DNA of 64,000 nt from Granulicatella sp041433555. Its GTDB lineage: Bacteria; Bacillota; Bacilli; Lactobacillales; Aerococcaceae. Both the position numbers and the translations under genes were made by a program. A model generated the notes under the pieces. It did not search any database and was not told where the DNA came from. It saw nothing but the letters and a program-made list of their open reading frames with translations. The stretch is taken from contig NZ_JAPWBR010000002.1 of NCBI RefSeq assembly GCF_041433555.1, positions 80,389 through 144,388 of the forward strand. Reading direction: 5' to 3'. Shown piece by piece: positions 41,328-51,781 of this stretch; within the stretch, counting starts at the first letter, position 1, and every line of letters starts with the position of its first letter.

Positions 41328-43746
41328 ATCGAATAGATACATTTTCTAAAGCAACTAATGCTTCTTCTACGCAAGTCATGGCGGACTTAATAACATCCTC
41401 CTCCAACGTCGCATTGCGGTTCACAAACAATAATGAATACGCTAATGATTGGAATCCTTCTGGCACGTGTTCCCCTTTATAAACGTCGAATAACGTTACT
41501 TTCGATAAGAACTCACCCGCATTTGCACGGATGACATCTACTAACTCAGCATGTGTTAATGAAATTGGTGCTAAGATTGCGATATCGCGCGTCATGCTTG
41601 GATATTTCGCAACAGATTGAATTACTGCTTCTTGTAAGTTCGCTTCAAGTAATGGTTCCACATCTAACTCGAAGACGAATGTGTCTTGTAAGTCTAATGC
41701 TTTTTGAACCGTTGGATGAACTTTACCAATTAAACCAATCGCTTCGCCGTCTAAAAGAATGCGCGCTGTTTGTCCTGGGTGTAAATCTTCAATGTCTGTT
41801 AAAGGCTCGAAGCGTACACGGTCTAAGCAGTCAAGTTGTGCGAAGTACTCTTCTAGAATTCCTTTTACCACATAGAAATCAACTTTCTCTGCTTTATGGT
41901 TCCAGTTCGCACTTGTCACATCTCCAGTTAAAATACCTGCAATGACTTCGTTCTCAATGAAATCTTCATTGCCAGCAGCACCTAGTTTGAATACACGGCC
42001 TACTTCGAATAATTTCACGTTGTTTTGTGAACGAGCTACATTGTATTGAACGGCTTCTAATAAACTTGGTAATAGTGATTGACGTAATTCGCTACGATCT
42101 TCACTCATTGGCCAGCTTAAACGCACGCTTGTTGCATCTTTCTTCGTAAACCATTTTGCTTTCTCTGGAGTTGTTAATGCGTAAGTGTACGCTTGTGAAA
42201 GTCCAGCCCCTTGCATGAATTGACGAGTGTAACGGATGAAGCGTTGTTTATCTGTTAAGCCACCCACTGTACTTTCAGTTGTTGGTAATGTTGCAGGAAT
42301 CTTATCGTATCCGTAAATACGACCCACTTCTTCTACTAAGTCTGCTTCGATAGAAATATCAAATCTCCATGCAGGGATTGTCACGTCGAAACGTGTTCCT
42401 TCTACAGTTGTTGGATATTCTAATTGCGCAAATACTTGTTTCACTTCATCTAGAGTTAAGCTTGTTCCTAAAACGTGATTTAAGCGTTCTAGAGTGATGC
42501 TTACAACTGGTAATTCTAAATCATAGCTTTGTGCAGAAGCAAAGGCCTCTTTCACTGTTCCGCCACCAAGCTCAGCAATCAATGCTGCAGCGCGTTTTCC
42601 GGCTTGAACGATGGTTGCTTTGTTAATGCCTTTTTCAAAACGAGCACTTGATTCGCTACGTAAGTTATGTTTTTGTGACGCTAGACGAACCGCTTTAGGA
42701 TCGAATAGGGCTGCTTCTAATAAGACTGTAGTTGTTTCGTCTGAGATTTCAGTGTCTAATCCACCCATTACCCCAGCTAATGCGACTGGTTTGCCGCCTG
42801 AAGTAATCACGATTTCGTTTTCTAGTGTACGTTCTTCCCCATCTAAAGTCACTAATGTCTCGTCTTCTGTTGCGCGACGAACATGGATTGCTTTTTCAGG
42901 TAATTTATCGTAGTCAAATGCATGAAGCGGTTGCCCGTACTCCATCAAGATGTAGTTTGTTACGTCTACTAAATTATTGATTGGACGGACACCAGCTGCG
43001 ATTAAACGGTTTTGCAACCATTGTGGACTTGGAGCCACTTTAACGCCTTCGATTAAAAATGCGTGGTATGCAGGAGTATCTGCTTCGTTTTCTACAGAAA
43101 CTGTAACAACGCCTGGAATTTCAGAAGACGTTCCTTTTTCGAATGCATCAGGTTCTAAAGTGTTCTTCAAGTTGTAAATCGCACCGATTTCGTGAACAGA
43201 ACCGCGCATGCTTAACGCGTCAGAACGGTTTGCAGTGATATCGAGTTCCACAATCGCTGAATCAAGCGCTAAGGCATGAATGGCGTCGCTTCCAACTTCA
43301 ATGCTGTCATCTGTGAAGACGTAAATTCCATCTTCGTATTCTTTTGGAACTAAGTTACTTGGCACACCGATTTCTTGTAAGGAACAAATCATCCCTTGAG
43401 ATTCTACGCCACGTAATTTTCCACGTTTAATTTTATGACCACCAGCAATGCGTGAACCGTGAGTCGCCACGATAATCTTTTGGCCTGCTGCAATGTTTGG
43501 AGCGCCACACACGATTTGAAGTGGCTCGTCAGCTCCTACGTCTACTGTGACAACGTGTAAGTGGTCTGAGTCTGGATGGTCAACGACTTGCGTTGCTAAA
43601 CCAACCATTAGTCCTTTTAAGCCTTCGCCTGGAACCGTTACGCTATCGACTTCGATCCCTGTACGAGACATTTTTTCTCCTAATTCTTGAGGAGTGATTT
43701 GTGATAAATCAATATATTCATTTAACCATTCGTATGATAATTTCAT
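41326..43746 (-). CDS. pheT: Phenylalanyl-tRNA synthetase beta subunit
   Basis: 806 aa. N-terminal tRNA-binding (EMAP-like) domain LKGLMVGLATQVVDHPDSDHLHVVTVDVG, B3/B4 editing domain, B5 domain and the C-terminal anticodon-binding FDX-ACB domain (YPSMTRDIAIL). Normal length. It forms the alpha2-beta2 enzyme with pheS 13 bp upstream, under the T-box. Confidence 0.98.
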   Translation of the reverse strand: MKLSYEWLNEYIDLSQITPQELGEKMSRTGIEVDSVTVPGEGLKGLMVGLATQVVDHPDSDHLHVVTVDVGADEPLQIVCGAPNIAAGQKIIVATHGSRIAGGHKIKRGKLRGVESQGMICSLQEIGVPSNLVPKEYEDGIYVFTDDSIEVGSDAIHALALDSAIVELDITANRSDALSMRGSVHEIGAIYNLKNTLEPDAFEKGTSSEIPGVVTVSVENEADTPAYHAFLIEGVKVAPSPQWLQNRLIAAGVRPINNLVDVTNYILMEYGQPLHAFDYDKLPEKAIHVRRATEDETLVTLDGEERTLENEIVITSGGKPVALAGVMGGLDTEISDETTTVLLEAALFDPKAVRLASQKHNLRSESSARFEKGINKATIVQAGKRAAALIAELGGGTVKEAFASAQSYDLELPVVSITLERLNHVLGTSLTLDEVKQVFAQLEYPTTVEGTRFDVTIPAWRFDISIEADLVEEVGRIYGYDKIPATLPTTESTVGGLTDKQRFIRYTRQFMQGAGLSQAYTYALTTPEKAKWFTKKDATSVRLSWPMSEDRSELRQSLLPSLLEAVQYNVARSQNNVKLFEVGRVFKLGAAGNEDFIENEVIAGILTGDVTSANWNHKAEKVDFYVVKGILEEYFAQLDCLDRVRFEPLTDIEDLHPGQTARILLDGEAIGLIGKVHPTVQKALDLQDTFVFELDVEPLLEANLQEAVIQSVAKYPSMTRDIAILAPISLTHAELVDVIRANAGEFLSKVTLFDVYKGEHVPEGFQSLAYSLLFVNRNATLEEDVIKSAMTCVEEALVALENVSIR

Positions 43747-43759
43747 GTTCTTCCTCCTC

Positions 43760-44815
43760 TTATGATTCTTTCGTAAATTGGCTTAAGAAACGCACATCGT
43801 TTGTATACAATGAACGAATATCATCAATTCCATATTTCAACATTGCAATACGGTCTTGACCTAACCCGAAGGCAAATCCACCGTAGACAGTTGAATCCAC
43901 ACCGGCAGCTTCAAGGACGTTTGGATGTACCATCCCACTACCTAACACTTCAATCCAACCTGTTCCTTTACATACAGAACAGCCTTCGCCACCACATTTG
44001 AAGCAGCTAATATCCACTTCTAGAGATGGTTCAGTGAATGGGAAGTAACTTGGACGAAGACGCACTTCACGCTCTTCCCCGAACATTTCTTTGGCAAATG
44101 CCGAAAGAGTTCCTTTTAAGTCTGACATCGTAATATGTTTATCGATAACAAGACCTTCGATTTGATAGAACTGATGTGAGTGAGTCGCATCATCGTTATC
44201 ACGACGGAATACACGACCCGGACTTAACATCTTCAATGGACCTTTTGTAAAGTCATGTTTTTCCATTGTACGAGCTTGTACTGGAGAAGTTTGTGTACGA
44301 AGTAAGTACTCAGGAGTGATGTAAAATGTATCTTGCATATCACGCGCTGGGTGATCTTTTGGCAAGTTCATCATCTCGAAGTTATAGTGGTCTGATTCCA
44401 CTTCTGGGCCTTCTACCACTTGATATCCAAGGCCGATGAAGAAATCTTCTACTTGGTCTTGAACGTGCGCTAATACGTGCGCAGTTCCACGTTCCATTGG
44501 ACGTCCTGGCATTGTGACGTCGATGGTTTCAGATTGTAACGCTTCTTCTAATGCTTTTGCTTCAAGCACTTCTTTAACAGAAGCGATTTTTTCTTCTAAT
44601 ACAGAACGTAATTCATTGGCAAGAGCCCCCACTTTTGGTTTCTCTTCGTTGGCTAAATTTTTAATGTTTTTAAGAACTTCTGTGATTGGTCCTTTTTTCC
44701 CTAATTGTTGTACACGAATTTGATCAAGCTCTTTAAGGTTTGTTACTTCTTCTAATGAAGCAAGCACATCTTTACGAATCGCATCAAACTGTACTTTCAT
44801 TTCTTCTAAATTCAT
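43760..44815 (-). CDS. pheS: Phenylalanyl-tRNA synthetase alpha subunit
   Basis: 351 aa. N-terminal coiled coil (about 1-85), then class II core motifs: motif 2 in GRVFRRDNDDATHSHQFYQIEGLV, the Phe-binding FTEPSLEVD and motif 3 GFAFGLGQDRIAMLKYGI. A CxxC...CxxC segment (CFKCGGEGCSVC) sits in the core, a zinc-like site seen in some members. AAGGAGG precedes the ATG. Confidence 0.98.
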   Translation of the reverse strand: MNLEEMKVQFDAIRKDVLASLEEVTNLKELDQIRVQQLGKKGPITEVLKNIKNLANEEKPKVGALANELRSVLEEKIASVKEVLEAKALEEALQSETIDVTMPGRPMERGTAHVLAHVQDQVEDFFIGLGYQVVEGPEVESDHYNFEMMNLPKDHPARDMQDTFYITPEYLLRTQTSPVQARTMEKHDFTKGPLKMLSPGRVFRRDNDDATHSHQFYQIEGLVIDKHITMSDLKGTLSAFAKEMFGEEREVRLRPSYFPFTEPSLEVDISCFKCGGEGCSVCKGTGWIEVLGSGMVHPNVLEAAGVDSTVYGGFAFGLGQDRIAMLKYGIDDIRSLYTNDVRFLSQFTKES

Positions 44816-44837
44816 TGTATTCCTCCTTATAAAAATA

Positions 44838-45090
44838 AAAATCCCTTATAGCCAATAGACTATAAGGGACGAAATTTCGCGGTACCACCCTTGTTCCTTG
44901 AGACTTGCTCAAGACACTTGGACGCTGTTAACGGGGGCGACCCGAACCATTATTCATCAGTGAATCCCAATGGTCACTCCGGAAGTGAAAAGTTTGAAAC
45001 GTTACTTGGAAGACTTGCAGTCAGGATCTTCCTCCCTGAAAAGCTTTGTTAAAAACCCTTTTCCATCAATGTGTTTTCTATATATGCCTT
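44838..45090 (-). promoter_or_regulatory. T-box riboswitch controlling pheST
   Basis: The minus-strand leader carries the T-box core AGGGTGGTACCGCG (44879-44892). The following hairpin CCCTTATAG/CTATAAGGG (about 44838-44875) with a T-rich tail is the terminator, which uncharged tRNA(Phe) would turn off. A long stem I lies upstream. I did not fix the specifier, though TTC codons occur in the expected region. Confidence 0.92.
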
Positions 45091-45130
45091 ATCCTATCAT
45101 AATGATGTGAAAATGAAAAGGAAAATTATT

Positions 45131-45412
45131 CTAAAAGAACATTTGAATCGCAAGAATGATAATTAAAAGAACTACTACTGAAACAAGCCATACGTTTAGA
45201 AAATGATTGTACTTTTTTAGTCCTGATTTTGGAGTACGGTGTACTTGTACACTTTCTTCCTCATGTTCAGACTGAAACTCTTCTTCTCTTTCATAAGAGC
45301 GTCCACGACTGTCTCTTCGCTCTTGTCTAGTTTCTAGTTCTTCTAACTCTCGATTCTGTTTTTCTAATTGTTCTTTATACGATTTTCTCGTTAATAAAGG
45401 TTCATTTGGCAT
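45131..45412 (-). CDS. Small single-pass membrane protein, hypothetical
   Basis: 93 aa. A charged Glu/Arg/Lys-rich N-terminal coiled-coil-like part (LEKQNRELEELETRQERRDSR) is followed by one C-terminal membrane helix (FLNVWLVSVVVLLIIILAIQMFF). No homologue is recognised. The ATG is just 4 bp past the Nudix stop, with AAAGGAGA as the ribosome site, so it is in that operon. Confidence 0.7.
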   Translation of the reverse strand: MPNEPLLTRKSYKEQLEKQNRELEELETRQERRDSRGRSYEREEEFQSEHEEESVQVHRTPKSGLKKYNHFLNVWLVSVVVLLIIILAIQMFF

Positions 45413-45415
45413 TGA

Positions 45416-45958
45416 TTATTCTCCTTTATGCATCCAAGCATACTGTGCTGCAATAATCGTCTTCGCATCCGCAATTTCGCCGGCTTCGATTTTTTGCATC
45501 ACTTCTTCTAGTGGCATCCATAAGATTTCAACAAATTCATCTTCATCTGCAGGTTTTGCATCTTCCTTGACCGTTACATTTTTTGCTTGGAATAATGTGA
45601 TTTTCTCGTCGCAGAATCCAGGTGTTGAGACCATTTCCATCATCTTCACCCATTCACTTGCAACAAGATTTGTTTCTTCTTCTAATTCACGTTTTGCGGC
45701 TTCTAGAGGCACTTCTTCCTTCGAGTCTAATTTTCCCGCTGGAATTTCTAAGAAATGCATTTCTAATGGTTTTCTATATTGACGTACGAGTAACATCTTT
45801 CCGTCACGAATGACAAGCACTGCTACTGCTCCTGTATGGAACACGAGGTCTCGCGTAGAAGTTTTCCCATTTGGTAGTTCTACGATATCTTGTGTCACTG
45901 TAAAAATACGTCCTGAATATTTAATATCTCGTTGAATGGTTTTTTCTGTAAAGTCCAT
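45416..45958 (-). CDS. ADP-ribose pyrophosphatase-type Nudix hydrolase
   Basis: 180 aa. Nudix box: G-K-L-D-S-K-E-E (EIPAGKLDSKEE) followed by AAKRELEEET. The flanking GFCDEKITLFQA is the ADP-ribose pyrophosphatase (NudF) pattern. It would cut ADP-ribose to AMP and ribose-5-P. GGAGGCG lies before ATG 45958; the frame extends upstream without a ribosome site. Confidence 0.9.
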   Translation of the reverse strand: MDFTEKTIQRDIKYSGRIFTVTQDIVELPNGKTSTRDLVFHTGAVAVLVIRDGKMLLVRQYRKPLEMHFLEIPAGKLDSKEEVPLEAAKRELEEETNLVASEWVKMMEMVSTPGFCDEKITLFQAKNVTVKEDAKPADEDEFVEILWMPLEEVMQKIEAGEIADAKTIIAAQYAWMHKGE

Positions 45959-46030
45959 AATTTCGCCTCCATTTTGCTTTATTATAATTGGTTTTACGTC
46001 TTTCAACAATCGATTTTACTAAACTTTAAT

Positions 46031-46070
46031 GACAAAAAAACTGAGTGGCACAAACGACCACCCAGTTTCT
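46031..46070 (-). terminator. Terminator of pbp2b
   Basis: Minus-strand AAACTGGGTGG/CCACTCAGTTT hairpin with T7. Confidence 0.9.
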
Positions 46071-46072
46071 TC

Positions 46073-48205
46073 TTAACGTCGGTTATTTTGTTGTTGTCGA
46101 ATTTGTGAGTTAACAGTTGCTTCATTCGTTTGTGAAGAGCTGCTTGTTTTTCCAAAATAAGCATCATAGACTTGCTTAGCCACTTTGGCAGCATAGTCAG
46201 ATGGGTATCCATCTTTGAAGTACGGAGCAACAACAGCTACTACGATTTCTGGATTATCGTATGGTGCATACGAGATGAAGGTTGAATTTTCAACGGCTTC
46301 ATTAGTATATGCTGGATTTGGTCCCGAATAGAACGCTTCGGTAGTCCCTGTTTTACCAGCGACTTGTGGAGAATACGTTCTGAATGTCGTAGCAGACGTT
46401 CCGTTTTCACCATGCGTTACACGGTATAGCCCTTCTTTAATATGATCCAAGATTTCTTTACTTACTTGAATCGAATTCATAATCTTCGTTGGAACGACAT
46501 CTTCTAAATTACCAATGCCACCACTTGGACTTGTTTCATGAATTTCTTTTACTAAACGTGGGGCAATACGTGTACCACCATTAGCAATGGTAGACATATA
46601 TTGTGCTAATTGCAGCGGTGTATATAAGTCAAACTGACCGAACGCAAAGTCAAGTGCTGAGAAGGCATTGGCTGTACCACCATTATACCCCTTTCCTTCA
46701 TTTGGAAGGTCAATCCCTGTACGAACACCAAGTCCGAACTGCGCGTAATACTCACGGAGTTTGTCAAATAGACTTAGATTAATATTTAAACGTCCGCCTT
46801 TTTCGTACGTTGTTTGTCCACCCATCTTCATCGCCAGTTTAATCATATAAACGTTTGATGAACGTTCTAAGGCATCTAAGTCTGTTAATTCCATTTTACC
46901 ATTACGGTTAAACCATGAACTCTTTGGTTTAGACGCTTCGAATTCAATTGGTTCATCGACAATCGTATTATCCTCAAGCGTGATTGCTCCATCCATATAC
47001 CCTGATAGGACGGTTGCTGGTTTTACAACAGACCCCATTCCAAATGAGTTATTGATGGCACCAAGAGCATCGTCTTCGACACCCGTTGAATGAAAGTTTT
47101 CATCAAATTTCTTTTTCTTCCCTGTAATTCCAAGAATGTCTCCATTTTTTGGATTCATTACAACGATATACACACGGTCCGCAGCAGGATCCGTCATCTC
47201 TTCAACAGACTTCTTTGCAATCTCTTCAATTTTCTTTTGGAATTCAGTATCAATCGTTAAGACAAGGTTTGACCCGCCTTTACCTGGATACGTTTCAGTC
47301 GTATTCACCACTTCACCTTTTGTATTGGTTTGTGATTTTACAACTGTCTTCGTTCCGCTAAGCACTGTTTCATATTGTTCTTCTAAATAGCTTGTTCCAA
47401 CACGGTCATTGAGTGAGTAGCCTTGCGCTAGAAGTGACTTCACTTTATCCGAAGGAAGCCCCGTCTTTTCGGACGATACCGTTCCAAGAATTGTCTTCAA
47501 CATATCGCCCATTGGATATTCACGATCCCAGTCAGAATCAACGTCGACCCCGCGAAGCTCTCCAAGGCGTTCACTGATTTTAGCGACCTCTTGTTCTGTG
47601 ACGCCTTCATTTTTCAGTGTCACTGTTGATAAGGCATACGCACTATTCATTTTCGTGAAAATAGCAATCACTTGTTTTTCGGCATCGCTATAATTTAATT
47701 CGTCGGCAGGAATATGTTCCAATTGCATTTCATACGTTTTACTCGTCGAGAGATTCTCTTTCGCGATTCTCTTCTTCTCTTCTGCTGTTAGAAGGCTATC
47801 GACTTTGTCAGGGTTTGTCGCTACCCAATAGTCTTTCAAGTCACGTTCTTTTAACTCGGAAGCATCCACAGAAATCAATGTTGTTAATTTCTTAGCGGTT
47901 TCTAACATCGTTGACGCTTTAACATCTGCAGGTCTTGTATAGTTAATAGCGAGTTTTGGTTTATTTCCCACTAAAATACGTCCTTGGCTATCGTAAATCG
48001 ATCCACGCGGAACTGATTTTTTAGCAGTGGTTGTCTCTGTACGTTGTACGAGCGCAACAAACTCGTCTCCTTTTACTAATTGGATATACGCCAAACGGCT
48101 AATTAAGGCAATAAATGAAAAGAATACAATTAAAAATAATAAATTCAAGCGAAATGGAATATGTGATTTTTTCTTTTTCTTCTTTAATTTTCTTTTAGTA
48201 AGCAT
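46073..48205 (-). CDS. pbp2b: Class B penicillin-binding protein PBP2b
   Basis: 710 aa monofunctional transpeptidase. One N-terminal membrane helix (RLNLLFLIVFFSFIALISRL), a dimerisation region (PRGSIYDSQGRIL) and the catalytic domain: SVVK (about 391), SSN (ERSSNVYM), KTGT (about 618). The whole pattern, with AQGYSLNDRVGTSYLEEQYE, is that of streptococcal PBP2b, the elongation enzyme. ATG 48205 follows GGAG; ATG 12 bp upstream overlaps that site. The Nudix gene lies downstream. Confidence 0.94.
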   Translation of the reverse strand: MLTKRKLKKKKKKSHIPFRLNLLFLIVFFSFIALISRLAYIQLVKGDEFVALVQRTETTTAKKSVPRGSIYDSQGRILVGNKPKLAINYTRPADVKASTMLETAKKLTTLISVDASELKERDLKDYWVATNPDKVDSLLTAEEKKRIAKENLSTSKTYEMQLEHIPADELNYSDAEKQVIAIFTKMNSAYALSTVTLKNEGVTEQEVAKISERLGELRGVDVDSDWDREYPMGDMLKTILGTVSSEKTGLPSDKVKSLLAQGYSLNDRVGTSYLEEQYETVLSGTKTVVKSQTNTKGEVVNTTETYPGKGGSNLVLTIDTEFQKKIEEIAKKSVEEMTDPAADRVYIVVMNPKNGDILGITGKKKKFDENFHSTGVEDDALGAINNSFGMGSVVKPATVLSGYMDGAITLEDNTIVDEPIEFEASKPKSSWFNRNGKMELTDLDALERSSNVYMIKLAMKMGGQTTYEKGGRLNINLSLFDKLREYYAQFGLGVRTGIDLPNEGKGYNGGTANAFSALDFAFGQFDLYTPLQLAQYMSTIANGGTRIAPRLVKEIHETSPSGGIGNLEDVVPTKIMNSIQVSKEILDHIKEGLYRVTHGENGTSATTFRTYSPQVAGKTGTTEAFYSGPNPAYTNEAVENSTFISYAPYDNPEIVVAVVAPYFKDGYPSDYAAKVAKQVYDAYFGKTSSSSQTNEATVNSQIRQQQNNRR

Positions 48206-48382
48206 AATACACTCCATATAACATCTAGTAACTCATAACAGTATACCATAAATCTTGCCCTAATCTGTATAAAAAAGGGGTTAGAAAGTGGTTAAGATTT
48301 TTTTGCGTTCAAGACTAATTTTTCGTGCAGGCTACTCGTTTCCATGCTATGCTAACAGTAACGACTAGAAAGGAGGACTACC

Positions 48383-50971
48383 ATGGAAAAGACGATGACC
48401 AAGAAGAGATACTATACGCTCAGCATTTTGATTCCAGCTGTGATGATTTTAGCGATTTTTCTACTCTTTACAATCACCCCATTTGGAAATCGAACATGGC
48501 TAACAATCGACCTTGGGCAGCAATATGTCGACTTCTTTAGTTACTACCAAGACACTCTCTTGCATCACCCAGAGCAATTCTTCTATAGCTTCTCGAAGTC
48601 TATTGGCGGAGAAATGGTGAGTTTATGGGCGTACTATTTGTTGAGTCCTTTTAATCTTCTCTTTTTACTCATTCCTCACTCGGCCATCGCCATGGGTGTC
48701 TCTCTTCTTATTTTCTTGAAACTCGTTTCTTGTACAGTTAGTTTTGCAGTGTTGCTGGATGTGAAATTCAAACAAAGAAATTGGACGACGCTTCTCTTTG
48801 CACTCTCATACGGATTTATGAGTTATCTTTCAGCCAATCAATTTAATATGATGTGGTTAGATGCCCTCATTGGCCTTCCACTCATCGTCCTTGGCGTGGA
48901 TGCACTCTTAAAAAAACGAAATCCATTATATTATGTACTTCCTTTATCGCTCACGATTTTGAGTAACTACTATACGGGGTATATGATTTGCCTATTCTTA
49001 GGTCTCTATTTCCCGTATGCCTATTTAATGATAAATGATTCCTTCTCATGGAAAAGTTTTATAAAACAGTTTGGCCACTTTATCTTTTATAGTGTCCTTT
49101 CCGTTGGACTCATTACAGTCATTCTACTTCCAACGTTTTATAGCCTACTTGGTAGTAAAGGGACAGCGACTACCATCACTTGGAGCCTAAAGTCTGAATA
49201 TAATCCGCTACTGATAGCTTCAAAACTCTTTATCGGTAGTTTCGACTTCCATGAAATGCAAAAAGGCTATCCAAATATTTTCGTTGGCAGCCTGGCAATG
49301 TTTAGTTTCCTTTGCTACTTCAAAGAGAAAAAGATTGCACTATCCCAACGCCTTTACGCGCTATTCATTGCGATTGTCCTACTCATTAGTTTCAATATTG
49401 AGATGTTTGATAAACTGTGGCATGCCGGACAACTACCAAATTGGTATTCATATCGCTTCTCATTCCTCTTTAGCTTCTGGATGATCTTTCTAGGTTATCA
49501 ATGGGCACTGAAGAAAACAGCGGTTGGCATTCATGAGACATTTGTGTATTTCTTCCTTGTATTAGCAACAAGCATTGGTTTTATACTCTTTCCTCAAGAC
49601 TACCTACAAGGCTGGCAAATCGCGCTTGGATTCGGGCTCTCAATGGGAATCTTGTATGGTCTCATTTTAATCGGACGCGGCAAAAGAACACATCAAAAAT
49701 TCCTTATTTCATTTGTAGTGATCGAACTGCTTTTAAACAGCATCATCACCTTATCCAGACTTGGATATGTCATGAATTCTGAATTCACGGCTTATCAATC
49801 GTCATTAGCAAACTGGTCTAACGTATTACGCCCTGCAGAAAATGAATTTTATCGCAGTGAGAAAACCATTCTTCGTTCGAAAAATGATAGCCTTCAAGTT
49901 CCAACTTATGGCGTATCCCATTTTTCATCTACCTTTGAAAAAGAAACAGAAAAATTCTTTGATGCGATCGGTGTTCGCCAAGGAACCGCCTATGTTAACT
50001 ACAGCAATGGCACGCTATTAACAGATGCCTTACTGGGAATCAAGAATACCTTTATCGAAACCACAGACGCTACTTACAACGAGCGCTGGGAACGAAAAGA
50101 CTTGGAAGATTTACTAACAATCGCAACCTTTAACGAGGGACACGTTGTCACAAATCAAAACGTTCTCTCGATTGCTTATCCGATGAAACCGATTCTGAAA
50201 TCGATGAAGGTGCCAACAAACCATCCGATTACGATGCAAAACCAATTGGCGAACGCACTTAGCGGAACAACAAGTCCGAAAAATATTTTCACAAGAGTTT
50301 CTTATGAGACGACTTTCGAAAATATCATCGATTCCCCAGTCGTGTATCAACGCATTCAAGTTGATGACAAGACTCAATATGGTACGATTACACTCACCTT
50401 TACTCCTGAAACCGATGATCCGATTTACTTAGAAATGGCGGGAACGATGGGTGAAGAAGATTTGGAGATGACGCTAAACGGTGAACCGTATGCCTTTTAT
50501 CCAGTTCAATCAAAACCCGTTCTTCTCAGCGTCGCCAAGAACCAAAAAGGACAACCGCAAATCCTTCGCATTACCGTTAAAGATGATGGCTTTGAGTTTT
50601 CTAAACTAAATCTCTACTCACTAAATACTTCTCTCTTAAACGAGCGATTAGAAAAAACAAAAGAACAAGAGCTAAAACTGGAAACTTTCTCTGCTACTCA
50701 TTTTGCAGGAACAATGGAGGTCTTCGAAGACTCGACCGTTCTTACAACGATTCCTTATTCTAAAGGATGGAAAATATGGGTGAACGGTCAAGAAGTAGAT
50801 ACGTACAAGATTTTGGATAGCCTTCTTGGATTTACTATCTCCAAAGGGACTCACCGAATCGAATATCGTTATACGACTCCATTCTTACTGGAAGGAAGCC
50901 TAGTGAGCCTTGCTTCCCTTCTACTAGTAATCTTGATTCTATATAAACGCAAAAAGACCGATGCTTCTTAG
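48383..50971 (+). CDS. YfhO-family membrane protein
   Basis: 862 aa. About 12 hydrophobic helices in residues 10-470, including WLTIDLGQQYVDFFSYYQDTLLHHPEQF, then a soluble C-terminal part, then a final helix. This is the YfhO (DUF6044-like GT-C) architecture. Family members glycosylate cell-wall polymers or lipids. AAGGAGG precedes the ATG. Divergent from pbp2b. Confidence 0.9.
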   Translation: MEKTMTKKRYYTLSILIPAVMILAIFLLFTITPFGNRTWLTIDLGQQYVDFFSYYQDTLLHHPEQFFYSFSKSIGGEMVSLWAYYLLSPFNLLFLLIPHSAIAMGVSLLIFLKLVSCTVSFAVLLDVKFKQRNWTTLLFALSYGFMSYLSANQFNMMWLDALIGLPLIVLGVDALLKKRNPLYYVLPLSLTILSNYYTGYMICLFLGLYFPYAYLMINDSFSWKSFIKQFGHFIFYSVLSVGLITVILLPTFYSLLGSKGTATTITWSLKSEYNPLLIASKLFIGSFDFHEMQKGYPNIFVGSLAMFSFLCYFKEKKIALSQRLYALFIAIVLLISFNIEMFDKLWHAGQLPNWYSYRFSFLFSFWMIFLGYQWALKKTAVGIHETFVYFFLVLATSIGFILFPQDYLQGWQIALGFGLSMGILYGLILIGRGKRTHQKFLISFVVIELLLNSIITLSRLGYVMNSEFTAYQSSLANWSNVLRPAENEFYRSEKTILRSKNDSLQVPTYGVSHFSSTFEKETEKFFDAIGVRQGTAYVNYSNGTLLTDALLGIKNTFIETTDATYNERWERKDLEDLLTIATFNEGHVVTNQNVLSIAYPMKPILKSMKVPTNHPITMQNQLANALSGTTSPKNIFTRVSYETTFENIIDSPVVYQRIQVDDKTQYGTITLTFTPETDDPIYLEMAGTMGEEDLEMTLNGEPYAFYPVQSKPVLLSVAKNQKGQPQILRITVKDDGFEFSKLNLYSLNTSLLNERLEKTKEQELKLETFSATHFAGTMEVFEDSTVLTTIPYSKGWKIWVNGQEVDTYKILDSLLGFTISKGTHRIEYRYTTPFLLEGSLVSLASLLLVILILYKRKKTDAS

Positions 50972-50988
50972 GAAACATCGGTCTTCGT
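50951..50988 (+). terminator. Terminator between yfhO and sodA
   Basis: AAGACCGATG/CATCGGTCTT overlapping the yfhO stop codon. It may act in both directions. Confidence 0.85.
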
Positions 50989-50998
50989 TATTTACTGA

Positions 50999-51607
50999 TT
51001 ATTTAGCAGCTTCAAAACGACGAGCTACTTCGTCCCAGTTTACAACATTCCAGAATGCAGAAATGTAGTCTGGACGACGGTTTTGGTAGTTTAGGTAGTA
51101 TGCATGTTCCCATACATCTAATCCTAATAATGGAGTTTTACCTTCTGATAGAGGGCTGTCTTGGTTTGGAGTAGAAACAACTTCTAATTTTCCATTTGAA
51201 AGAACTAACCATGCCCAACCTGAACCAAAGCGAGTTGCTGCTGCTTGCGAGAATGCTGCTTTGAATTCGTCGAAGCTTCCGAATGCTTCGTTGATTGCTG
51301 CTAATAAAGCACCTTCTGGAGCTTTTGCACCATCAAGAGATAATTGAGTCCAGAATAAGCTGTGGTTTGCATGTCCGCCACCGTTGTTACGAACAGCTAC
51401 ACGGATATCTTCAGGAACAGTGTTTAAATCGCTAATTAATTCTTCAACTGTTTTTTCGAATAATTCAGGGTGTTTTTCTACCGCTGCGTTTAAATTTGTA
51501 ACATATGCATTGTGATGTTTGTCATGGTGGATTTCCATTGTACGTGCATCAAAATGTGGTTCTAATGCGTCAAACGCGTATTCTAATTTTGGTAATTCAT
51601 AAGTCAT
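50999..51607 (-). CDS. sodA: Superoxide dismutase (Fe/Mn family)
   Basis: 202 aa. Metal ligands occur in the patterns HHDKHHNAYV, HANHSLFW and DVWEHAYYLNYQN. GGGGHANHSLFW and WAWLVL are typical of Mn/Fe SODs. Destroys superoxide. GGAGG precedes the ATG. The choice of Mn or Fe is not clear from the sequence. Confidence 0.97.
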   Translation of the reverse strand: MTYELPKLEYAFDALEPHFDARTMEIHHDKHHNAYVTNLNAAVEKHPELFEKTVEELISDLNTVPEDIRVAVRNNGGGHANHSLFWTQLSLDGAKAPEGALLAAINEAFGSFDEFKAAFSQAAATRFGSGWAWLVLSNGKLEVVSTPNQDSPLSEGKTPLLGLDVWEHAYYLNYQNRRPDYISAFWNVVNWDEVARRFEAAK

Positions 51608-51781
51608 TACTAAATTCCTCCTAAAATTAAATACAGTTATGAAAACTGTTTCTTTCTTTAATCATCATACCACCCACCAAACACGATACGCAAAAATTAT
51701 GCCCACTCTCCCAAATCCCCCAAGCGTGTTAATTTATGGTATAATAATCCCGCTACATAGAGAAAGAAAAGAGATGAAAAC